The notes under the pieces: generated by a model
Databases searched by the model: none
Told to the model about the DNA's origin: nothing
The model's input: only the letters and a program-made list of their open reading frames with translations
Position numbers and translations under genes: made by a program
Shown: piece by piece, positions 6,901-13,253 of the stretch
Layout: each line of letters starts with the position of its first letter
How positions within the stretch are numbered: the first letter of the stretch is position 1
NCBI GenBank assembly: GCA_964460035.1
Contig: CAYWPG010000044.1
Span: 1 to 30,010, forward strand
Source: CAYWPG01 sp964460035
Lineage (GTDB): Bacteria; Pseudomonadota; Gammaproteobacteria; Nitrococcales; AK92
DNA: 30,010 nucleotides
Direction of reading: 5' to 3'

Positions 6901-9060
6901 ATGGACGTTTCTGATCTGATCACTCCGCTTAACGATGCGCAGCGTGCGGCGGTGACCGCGCCGCTGGGCCGAGCGCTGGTGCTGGCCGGTGCGGGCAGCG
7001 GCAAGACCCGCGTGCTCACGCACCGCGTAGCTTGGCTGATTCGCGTGGAGCACGCGTCGCCGTTCAGCATTCTCGCCGTGACCTTTACCAACAAGGCCGC
7101 CGCCGAGATGCGTGGCCGCATCGAAGAGCTCATCGGTACCGGCACCAGTGGGATGTGGATCGGCACCTTTCACGGGCTGGCGCATCGCCTGCTACGGCAG
7201 CACTGGCAAGAGGCCGGATTGCCGCAAGCTTTCCAGATCCTGGATGCCGATGATCAGTTGCGGGTGATCAAGCGCGTGCTGCGTGCATTGGAGATAGACG
7301 AGAACCGCTGGCCGCCGCGTCAAGTACAAGGCTTTATCAACGCTCGCAAGGACGAAGGCGAGCGGCCGGAGCATATCGACGTCGGTCACGAGGTCTATCT
7401 GCGCGAGATGGTGCGCATCTACCAAGCCTACGAGCAGACCTGCCGCCGTGCCGGTCAAGTGGACTTCGCCGAGTTGCTCTTGCGAGCGCACGAAATCCTG
7501 CGCGACAACCCGGAGCTGTTGTCGCATTACCAGCGCCGTTTCCGCCATATCCTGGTGGACGAATTCCAGGACACCAACACCATTCAGTATGCCTGGCTGC
7601 GCCTGCTGGCAGGCCGCGATGCCGATGTATTCGTGGTGGGCGACGACGACCAGTCCATTTACGGCTGGCGTGGCGCACGCGTGGAGAATCTTCGCCGCTT
7701 CCGCGAAGACTTCGGCGATGTGCAGATCCACCGTCTCGAGCAGAATTACCGCTCCACCGGGGTAATTCTGAACGCTGCCAACGCCCTGATCGGCCATAAC
7801 CGCGGTCGTATGGGCAAGACGCTGTGGACGGCCGGCCGCGAGGGCGATCCTATCAGCGTCTACGCCGCCTTCAACGAGCAGGACGAAGCGCGCTTCGTAG
7901 TCGAGCAGATACAACAGGGTTTGGAGCAGGGCGCAGCACGCTCCGATTTCGCGATTCTTTACCGCTCCAACGCCCAGTCCCGCAACTTCGAAGAAACCCT
8001 GCTCAGCCGAGGCATTCCGTATCGGGTCTACGGCGGCCTTCGCTTCTTCGAACGGGCCGAGATCAAGGACGCGCTGGCGTATCTGCGGCTGGTCAATTCG
8101 CGCCTGGACGATCCTTCCTTCGAACGGGTGGTCAACACCCCTGCGCGCGGTATTGGGGAGCGGACAGTCTCCGAGCTGCGTGCCGCGGCGCGCGATCAGG
8201 ATCTGAGCCTGTGGCAGACCGCGCAGGGGATGGTTGCAGCTAAAGCGCTACCGGCCCGGGCCTTGAACTGCCTGCGTGGTTTTCTCAACCTGATAGACGA
8301 AATCGCTGCCGACATCGCCGATTTGCCGTTGCACCTGCAGCTGGAGCACGCGATCGACCGCAGCGGCCTGCGTGATCACTACGCCAAAGAGCGGGGCGAG
8401 AAGGGCGAAGCGAGGCTGGAGAACCTGGACGAGCTGATCTCCGCGGCGCGTACTTTCGAGCAGGAGTACGTGGCGGAAGAAGGGATGGATATCCTGACCG
8501 CGTTTCTCTCGCATGCCGCGCTGGAGGCCGGCGAGGGGCAGGCCGACGAGTGGCAGGACTCGGTTCAGCTGATGACTTTGCACTCGGCCAAGGGCCTGGA
8601 GTTTCCCACCGTATTCCTGGTCGGCATGGAGGAGGGACTGTTTCCCCACCGCATGTCGGCGGAGGAACCCGGGCGTCTGGAGGAGGAGCGCAGGCTCTGT
8701 TATGTCGGCATTACGCGTGCCCGCGAGCGCTTGTATCTGACCTACGCCGAGCGCCGGCGCCTCCATGGCGTGGACAACTACTGCGTTCCCTCCCGCTTTC
8801 TCGCCGAGCTCCCGCCGGAACTGTTGGAGGAGGTGCGCAGTCGCTTCACCGTGACGCGTCCGGCGCTGGCGCAGAGCGCCGCTATGACGACTTCCGGCGC
8901 CGCCTTTCAACTGGGCCAAGCCGTGATGCATGAGAAGTTCGGCGAAGGCGTCGTCATGCAGTACGAAGGAGTCGGTGCCAGCGCGCGCGTGCAGGTGAAC
9001 TTCGCCGCAGTGGGCAGCAAGTGGCTGGTAGCGGCCTACGCTAATCTCAAGGCCTTGTAA
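6901..9060 (+). CDS. uvrD: DNA helicase II (UvrD), SF1A 3'-5' helicase
   Basis: UvrD unwinds DNA 3'-5' in nucleotide-excision and mismatch repair, displacing the excised strand, and strips proteins from DNA. At 719 residues it is the length of E. coli UvrD (720), and the N-terminus (MDVSDLITPLNDAQRAAV) aligns with it. Motifs in order: Q motif Q14, Walker A AGAGSGKT (29-36), VTFTNKAAAEMR (60-71), Walker B DEFQD (220-224), GDDDQSIYGWRGA (247-259), LEQNYRS, and VQLMTLHSAKGLEF near 555-568. The C-terminal Tudor-like region (LGQAVMHEKFGEG) is present, so it is UvrD rather than Rep or PcrA. A Shine-Dalgarno-like AAGGAG overlaps the oxyR stop, but it lies far upstream of the ATG. No LexA box was seen in the short gap, unlike E. 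coli uvrD. Confidence 0.96.
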   Translation: MDVSDLITPLNDAQRAAVTAPLGRALVLAGAGSGKTRVLTHRVAWLIRVEHASPFSILAVTFTNKAAAEMRGRIEELIGTGTSGMWIGTFHGLAHRLLRQHWQEAGLPQAFQILDADDQLRVIKRVLRALEIDENRWPPRQVQGFINARKDEGERPEHIDVGHEVYLREMVRIYQAYEQTCRRAGQVDFAELLLRAHEILRDNPELLSHYQRRFRHILVDEFQDTNTIQYAWLRLLAGRDADVFVVGDDDQSIYGWRGARVENLRRFREDFGDVQIHRLEQNYRSTGVILNAANALIGHNRGRMGKTLWTAGREGDPISVYAAFNEQDEARFVVEQIQQGLEQGAARSDFAILYRSNAQSRNFEETLLSRGIPYRVYGGLRFFERAEIKDALAYLRLVNSRLDDPSFERVVNTPARGIGERTVSELRAAARDQDLSLWQTAQGMVAAKALPARALNCLRGFLNLIDEIAADIADLPLHLQLEHAIDRSGLRDHYAKERGEKGEARLENLDELISAARTFEQEYVAEEGMDILTAFLSHAALEAGEGQADEWQDSVQLMTLHSAKGLEFPTVFLVGMEEGLFPHRMSAEEPGRLEEERRLCYVGITRARERLYLTYAERRRLHGVDNYCVPSRFLAELPPELLEEVRSRFTVTRPALAQSAAMTTSGAAFQLGQAVMHEKFGEGVVMQYEGVGASARVQVNFAAVGSKWLVAAYANLKAL

Positions 9061-9402
9061 TCTTCGGCCGCAAGAATGCCGTCTTTTGGCGAACCGCCGG
9101 AGACCTTTCAAGCGCAATAATGCCACGGGATCATGAGGCCGGTTTGGCGGCTATGATCGCATAATCGCCGATTTAATAGGCCAAAGATTAATGGGAAATA
9201 CCAAAGAGACTTTTCCTTTGACTAAGGGCTCAAGGAGACTGGGATTCCTTAAGCCAAGTGCGATTTACCTGGTCCTTCCTTCAAGAATCGAAGTAGAGTC
9301 CTGAACAGGGATCCGGATTGCCAGTGGCGTCGTAGCGTTAGCACGCAGGCCCCGTGCTAGAGTTCGCTCCTCGATGCCGACCTGTGCTATCCCAGAGCGC
9401 TT
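9061..9402. other. Gene-free stretch between uvrD and a glycosyltransferase gene
   Basis: No gene is supported here. The part around 9150-9260 looks more AT-rich than its surroundings. It holds a short direct repeat (CCAAAGA at 9181-9187 and 9211-9217). It also holds an imperfect hairpin, GGCT-c-AAGGA (9227-9236) with TCCTT-a-AGCC (9246-9255). No T-run follows the hairpin, so a terminator is not claimed. The promoter of the downstream glycosyltransferase gene is presumably here. Confidence 0.4.
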
Positions 9403-10410
9403 ATGCCGAAGGTCTCGATAGTCCTCCCGTTCCGTAACGCTGCCTCGACTCTGCCGGCCTGCCTTGCGTCGATTCGCCGCCAGCACTACACCGACTTCGA
9501 ACTGCTGGCCATAGACGATGCCTCCAGTGACGCCTCGGCAAGTCTTGTACGCAGCTTCGCCGAGCAGGACTCGCGTATCCGCCTGCTGCAACCGGGACGC
9601 GTGGGCTTGGTAGGCGCGCTCAACCTGGGAATTGCCGCGGCACGGGGAACGCTGCTTGCGCGCATGGATGCCGATGACATCATGCACCCCCAGCGCTTGG
9701 CCGAGCAGGTGAGCTATCTGGATACAAATCCGGAGGCTGCGCTGGTGGGGTGCCAAGTGGCCCTGTTTCCGCCGCACAGGATACAAGCGGGATACAGAGA
9801 GTACATTCGCTGGCAGAACGAATGTCTGACGCCGCAGCAGATCGCTGACAATATCTACGTGGAATCGCCTTTCGCGCATCCTTCGGTGATGCTGCGCCGC
9901 GAGGTCGTTGAACACCTGGGCGGTTACCGCGAGGGCTGCTTCCCGGAGGATTACGAACTGTGGCTGCGCATGCATGCCGCCGGGTTTACCATGGCCAAGC
10001 TGCCGCGCGTTTTGCTGGCATGGCGAGAGTGGCCAGAGCGTACTTCGCGCGTTGACCCGCGCTGCAGCCGCGAGGCATTCGCAGCGTTGCGGGCGCGCTA
10101 CCTGGCGCAGGATCCGCGGCTGCGCCAAAGCCGGGGCTTCGTAATCTGGGGCGCGGGGCGCAAAACCAGGCAGCGGGTCCGTCCGCTACTGGAGACAGAT
10201 CTGCGGCCGCGCGCATGGATAGATCTGGATCCGCGCAAGCTGGGCAATCGGGTATGGGGGCTGTGGGTACGGCCTCCCGATTGGCTGGTGCAGAATGGCC
10301 GGCCTTTCGTGCTGGTTTATGTCGCGCGTCATGGCGCGCGGGAGGATATCGCCGGCCGGCTGGCGTCGTTAGGCTACCAGCTCGGCCGGGATTATCTGGC
10401 CGTGGGTTAG
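9403..10410 (+). CDS. Family 2 glycosyltransferase with C-terminal Rossmann-like domain
   Basis: This is a probable sugar transferase using a nucleotide-sugar donor. The N-terminal GT-A domain has VSIVLPFRNAASTL (4-17), the acidic IDDASSD (37-43), the metal-binding DAD motif at 89-91 (ARMDADDIMHPQRL) and ESPFAHPSVMLRR (154-166). EDYELWLRM (182-190) carries the likely catalytic acidic pair. From about residue 246 the protein changes to a second domain starting VIWGAGRKTR, a glycine-rich turn like that of nucleotide-binding folds, and ends near 335. No membrane segment is seen, so it is probably cytoplasmic. No other glycan genes flank it, so the acceptor and pathway are unknown. The ATG at 9403 lacks a strong ribosome site. 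Confidence 0.85.
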   Translation: MPKVSIVLPFRNAASTLPACLASIRRQHYTDFELLAIDDASSDASASLVRSFAEQDSRIRLLQPGRVGLVGALNLGIAAARGTLLARMDADDIMHPQRLAEQVSYLDTNPEAALVGCQVALFPPHRIQAGYREYIRWQNECLTPQQIADNIYVESPFAHPSVMLRREVVEHLGGYREGCFPEDYELWLRMHAAGFTMAKLPRVLLAWREWPERTSRVDPRCSREAFAALRARYLAQDPRLRQSRGFVIWGAGRKTRQRVRPLLETDLRPRAWIDLDPRKLGNRVWGLWVRPPDWLVQNGRPFVLVYVARHGAREDIAGRLASLGYQLGRDYLAVG

Positions 10411-10418
10411 GACCGGCC

Positions 10419-11024
10419 CTAGTGCATGCGCGGCTGTTGCGTCGCTCTGGGACTTTGCTGGGACAGCCTCTGACCGGCGTGAGGGCCTTCGGCGATCTCT
10501 TCGATCAGTTTGCGGCAAAAGGCGGGGATATCGCCCGGGTTACGACTGGTGACCAGGCCTTGATCTACCACGACTTCTTCGTCTACCCACTGCGCGCCGG
10601 CGTTCTCCATATCGGTGCGAATCGAGGCATAGGACGTCAGCGTACGCCCACGCGCGACGTCGGCCTCGGCCAGTAACCAGGGGCCATGACAGATGGCACC
10701 CACCGGCTTGTGGGCGGCGACGAAATCGCGAACTAACTGTACAGCTTTGGGCTGCAGGCGCAACAGGTCGGGATTGATCTGCCCGCCGGGCAGCATCAGG
10801 GCGTCGAAATCCTCTACCTTGGCCTCGTCCAGCGACATCTCCACATCGAACTCGTCGCCCCAGTCCTTATGCTGCCAGCCCCTGACCTTGCCCGTCTTGG
10901 GCGATACCAGCACCGTCTGCGCACCGGCCTCCTCCAGAGCTTTGCGCGGCTCCGTCATCTCGGACTGTTCGAAACCATCGGCGACCAGAATGGCCACCTT
11001 CTTACCACTAATATCGCTAGCCAT
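10419..11024 (-). CDS. DJ-1/PfpI-family protein (type 1 glutamine amidotransferase-like)
   Basis: This is a 201-residue cytoplasmic protein of the PfpI/YhbO branch of the DJ-1 superfamily; members have been linked to general stress protection, glyoxalase or deglycase activity and, in some cases, proteolysis. Seen in the sequence: GKKVAILVADGFEQSEM (7-23) with Glu19 near the active site, ALMLPGG (75-81), and the nucleophile elbow AICHGPWLL (110-118) with Cys112. The motif TSRNPGDIPAFCRKL lies near 159-173. The start at 11024 is set by GAGGAGA at 11031-11037, six bases upstream, which makes longer in-frame starts unlikely. The C-terminal 25 residues are polar and family-atypical. It is convergent with the glycosyltransferase gene. 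The exact substrate cannot be read from sequence. Confidence 0.9.
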   Translation of the reverse strand: MASDISGKKVAILVADGFEQSEMTEPRKALEEAGAQTVLVSPKTGKVRGWQHKDWGDEFDVEMSLDEAKVEDFDALMLPGGQINPDLLRLQPKAVQLVRDFVAAHKPVGAICHGPWLLAEADVARGRTLTSYASIRTDMENAGAQWVDEEVVVDQGLVTSRNPGDIPAFCRKLIEEIAEGPHAGQRLSQQSPRATQQPRMH

Positions 11025-11049
11025 CGCAACTCTCCTCATACTAAACAGG

Positions 11050-11075
11050 CGCAACAGCGCTTAGGAGCTGTTGCG
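11050..11075. repeat. 9-bp inverted repeat upstream of the PfpI-family gene
   Basis: CGCAACAGC and GCTGTTGCG are separated by eight bases. They lie 26 bases upstream of the PfpI-family start codon, in the position of an operator or leader hairpin. The 10-mer GCTGTTGCGT recurs at 10433-10442, inside the 3' end of the same gene, so the gene is bracketed by copies. Confidence 0.45.
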
Positions 11076-11344
11076 TGCATTGCCCTGCGGCTTCGATGCC
11101 GGAGCTTGCGCAGAGTGGCCGCTTGGAACGATCGAGTTCTGCTTGCGTGCGCAGCGATCGAAGACTCGAAGACTCTAAGGCGCCCGCCGCCGAGCCGGTT
11201 GAAACCGAGCCGCGCCGGCGCATCCGGCATCGCGCTAGCAATGGGGGAAGTGACCGCTAAGGGCAAGCGAGGAAGAGGCGGCAGAGGAATGTTGTGGCCA
11301 GGAGCCTCCAATCAGTGCCCGGCAATCCCGCTGCGTATGGTGAG

Positions 11345-11379
11345 CAGGCCAGGCGTGTCGCGCTGCGGCGCCTGGCCTG
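11345..11379. terminator. 11-bp perfect hairpin downstream of the LOG-family gene
   Basis: CAGGCCAGGCG (11345-11355) pairs perfectly with CGCCTGGCCTG (11369-11379) across a 13-base loop. It is about 100 bases past the end of the minus-strand LOG-family gene. There is no T-run on either strand, so it may be a transcript-end stabiliser or a weak terminator. Confidence 0.4.
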
Positions 11380-11479
11380 AACAGCGCGTGATACTCGCCA
11401 AGGCCTGCTGCAGGGGAGTTGCGCTGGCGTGCTGGGGTTCCGTCGTCAGAGGCGCTAAGGGCCTGACTGGCCGTAGAGA

Positions 11480-12199
11480 CTACAGATCCAGCAGAATCTC
11501 GCGCTCCTCGCGCGAGGGCTCGAAGCCGCGATGTTCGTAGTGATCGAAAATCGCGTCTACGACCTGCTTGGGTTCGTCGACCACCACGAACAGGTCCAGG
11601 TCGGTCGCGTTGATGGTCCCTTCCTCGACCAGCGTATTCTTGAACCAGTCGATCAGACCGCTCCAGAACTTCCTATGCACCAGGATGATTGGAATGCGGC
11701 GCGTCTTGCCGGTCTGTACCAGGGTGAGGATTTCCGCCAGCTCGTCCAGCGTGCCGAAGCCTCCGGGCAGCACTACGTAGGCGGAGGCGTACTTGACGAA
11801 CATGACCTTGCGCGAGAAGAAGTGGCGGAAATTGAGGGAAATATCCTGGTACGGGTTGCCGGCCTGCTCGTGCGGCAGCTGGATGTTCAGGCCGATTGAG
11901 GGCGACTTGCCGGCATAGGCTCCCTTGTTGGCTGCCTCCATAATGCCGGGTCCGCCGCCGCTGACCACGGAGAAGCCGGCATCGGAAAGCGCCCGCGCTA
12001 TGTCCTCGGCCAACTTGTAGTACGGGTGATCCGGCGGTGTGCGAGCCGATCCGAACATGCTCACCGAAGGCTTGATCTGGGCCAGGCGCTCAAAACCCTC
12101 GACGAACTCCGCCATGATTTGGAAGATCTTCCATGACTCGCGAGTCATCAGCGAGTCATTGGCCAGGGTGCGGCCAAGGAACTTATCGCCGTCGTCCAT
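11480..12199 (-). CDS. LOG-family protein (nucleoside 5'-monophosphate phosphoribohydrolase-like)
   Basis: This is a 239-residue protein of the LOG/TIGR00730 family. Characterised members cleave the base from cytokinin or purine nucleoside 5'-monophosphates. The Rossmann-like fold shows SVSMFGSARTPPDHPYY (45-61), SGGGPGIMEAANKGA (80-94) and the signature PGGFGTLDE (145-153), which carries the substrate-binding loop and catalytic glutamate. The preceding F-R-H-F-F-S-R-K segment is typical of bacterial members. The start was set at the ATG at 12199, with AGGAG four bases upstream. An in-frame ATG ten codons earlier exists, and the frame stays open to 12460, but that extension looks unrelated to the family. 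Substrate preference cannot be decided here. No signal peptide is seen, so it is cytoplasmic. Confidence 0.88.
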   Translation of the reverse strand: MDDGDKFLGRTLANDSLMTRESWKIFQIMAEFVEGFERLAQIKPSVSMFGSARTPPDHPYYKLAEDIARALSDAGFSVVSGGGPGIMEAANKGAYAGKSPSIGLNIQLPHEQAGNPYQDISLNFRHFFSRKVMFVKYASAYVVLPGGFGTLDELAEILTLVQTGKTRRIPIILVHRKFWSGLIDWFKNTLVEEGTINATDLDLFVVVDEPKQVVDAIFDHYEHRGFEPSREEREILLDL

Positions 12200-12334
12200 A
12201 CTGCTCCTATCGCGGTTATTGACTGCCATGGGCCGGAGAGCCGCGGCAATTACGGTCTTCTGAAAGACTCGGTGCTTTGTATCACAATCTGCGTTGGCGC
12301 GCTGTGCCGCGGTGGGTAAGCCGGTTGCGCAAAT

Positions 12335-12377
12335 TGCACACTGTGCACGGACAGTTGTCGGGATGTGCTGATATAGT
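12335..12377 (+). promoter_or_regulatory. Possible promoter and small dyad upstream of the outer-membrane protein gene
   Basis: A dyad TGCAC-act-GTGCA lies at 12335-12347. A possible sigma-70 promoter follows: CGGACA at 12348-12353, 18 bases, then TATAGT at 12372-12377 (five of six matches to consensus). This is 31 bases before the ATG at 12409. Assigned by eye; the -35 match is weak. Confidence 0.3.
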
Positions 12378-12408
12378 GACGTGGGCAAGTCAAACCCAGG
12401 GGGTTGGG

Positions 12409-13143
12409 ATGAAAACTTGGAAGTCCGTCGCCATGGGCGCGGTGCTGGCATTGCTGCCATTGTCTTCGCATGCGTTCTTGCTGGACGCCGAGATCGGTGC
12501 TGCGGCGTGGAGCCAGGCGCCGAGCGGCAGTGCCGAAACCAGTGCCAACAATAGTGTCGATGTCGAACGCGACCTTGGCCTGGACAGCGAGGTCAGCGGT
12601 TTCGTTTGGGCGGTGCTGGAGCCGGCGTTGCTGCCGAACGTGCGGGTGCGCTACACGCCGATGAGCTTCAGCGGCGAGGAGACCAATAGCTTCCAGTGGC
12701 GCGGTCAGCCCCTCACCGGCAACATCGTGACGGACGCCGAGCTGAATCAGCTCGATCTCACCATGTACTTCCAGCCGCTGAACAACGTCGTCAAGCTCGC
12801 CTTGGGCTTGAACGTGAAGCTGGTCGATGGCGAGTTCCACGTCCGCGAGAAAAGCCAGAGCGTTCCCCGTGCGATCAGCTTCAGCGCGCCATTGCCCATG
12901 CTCTATGCCCATGCCGGCGTCAGCGTGCCGCTGACCGGCTTGTCGGCCAAGGTTGAGGGTGCCGCAATCGCCTATGACGATAACCGTGTGGTCGATATCA
13001 CCGCCGGCCTGCGCTACAAGGTGCTGCCGCTGCTGCACCTGGAAGCCGGCTACCGCCATCAGGAACTGCGGGTCGACCATGACGACATCTTCGTCGATAT
13101 GAAGGTTGCCGGTCCCTATGCCGGCGCCGTGCTGCGCTTCTGA
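12409..13143 (+). CDS. Outer-membrane beta-barrel protein, TIGR04219-like
   Basis: The 244-residue precursor has a clear signal peptide (KTWKSVAMGAVLALLPLSSHA, about 2-22, likely cut after SHA). The mature chain alternates hydrophobic and polar residues, as in transmembrane beta strands, and ends in an aromatic residue (GAVLRF), the usual signal for BAM insertion. Phrases such as FLLDAEIGAAAW, SGFVWAVLEPALLPNVRVRYTP and TAGLRYKVLPLLHLEAGYRH fit the TIGR04219 family of small outer-membrane barrels of unknown function. The ATG at 12409 was chosen over an upstream in-frame start because it begins the signal peptide and has AGGGGG five bases before it. It is divergent from the LOG-family gene. 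Transport or adhesin roles are not indicated. Confidence 0.82.
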   Translation: MKTWKSVAMGAVLALLPLSSHAFLLDAEIGAAAWSQAPSGSAETSANNSVDVERDLGLDSEVSGFVWAVLEPALLPNVRVRYTPMSFSGEETNSFQWRGQPLTGNIVTDAELNQLDLTMYFQPLNNVVKLALGLNVKLVDGEFHVREKSQSVPRAISFSAPLPMLYAHAGVSVPLTGLSAKVEGAAIAYDDNRVVDITAGLRYKVLPLLHLEAGYRHQELRVDHDDIFVDMKVAGPYAGAVLRF

Positions 13144-13154
13144 TACCGGCTCGG

Positions 13155-13179
13155 CGTGCCGCCCGTTCGCGGCGGCACG
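13155..13179 (+). terminator. Hairpin after the outer-membrane protein gene
   Basis: CGTGCCGCC (13155-13163) pairs perfectly with GGCGGCACG (13171-13179) across a 7-base loop, 11 bases past the stop codon. A T-run is lacking (TCATTGCC follows), so efficiency as an intrinsic terminator is doubtful. Confidence 0.5.
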
Positions 13180-13253
13180 TCATTGCCTCCGCTCCCCCTC
13201 TAAATCGCGGTCTGTGGCAGAATCAGGCGAGATACCCTGAATTCGAGACCCGC

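Larger units (their letters stand above)
11025..11479. other. 455-bp gene-free region with two strong inverted repeats
   Basis: This lies between two minus-strand genes. A 9-bp perfect inverted repeat, CGCAACAGC (11050-11058) and GCTGTTGCG (11067-11075), sits just upstream of the PfpI-family gene. An 11-bp perfect hairpin lies at 11345-11379. Short open frames here on both strands are rich in Arg/Ala/Ser, have no family resemblance and lack ribosome sites; I regard them as noncoding. No tRNA was seen. Confidence 0.5.

Noticed and set aside
8248..9126. 292-codon minus-strand frame opposite the 3' half of uvrD
   Set aside because: It lies antisense to conserved helicase motifs and has no motifs of its own.
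9265..10128. 287-codon minus-strand frame opposite the glycosyltransferase gene
   Set aside because: The glycosyltransferase frame carries all family motifs; the antisense frame is Arg/Gln/His-rich with no recognisable domain.
11036..11311. 91-codon minus-strand frame between the PfpI and LOG genes
   Set aside because: Low-complexity Arg/Ala/Ser composition, no ribosome site, and its 3' end runs through the inverted repeat at 11050-11075.
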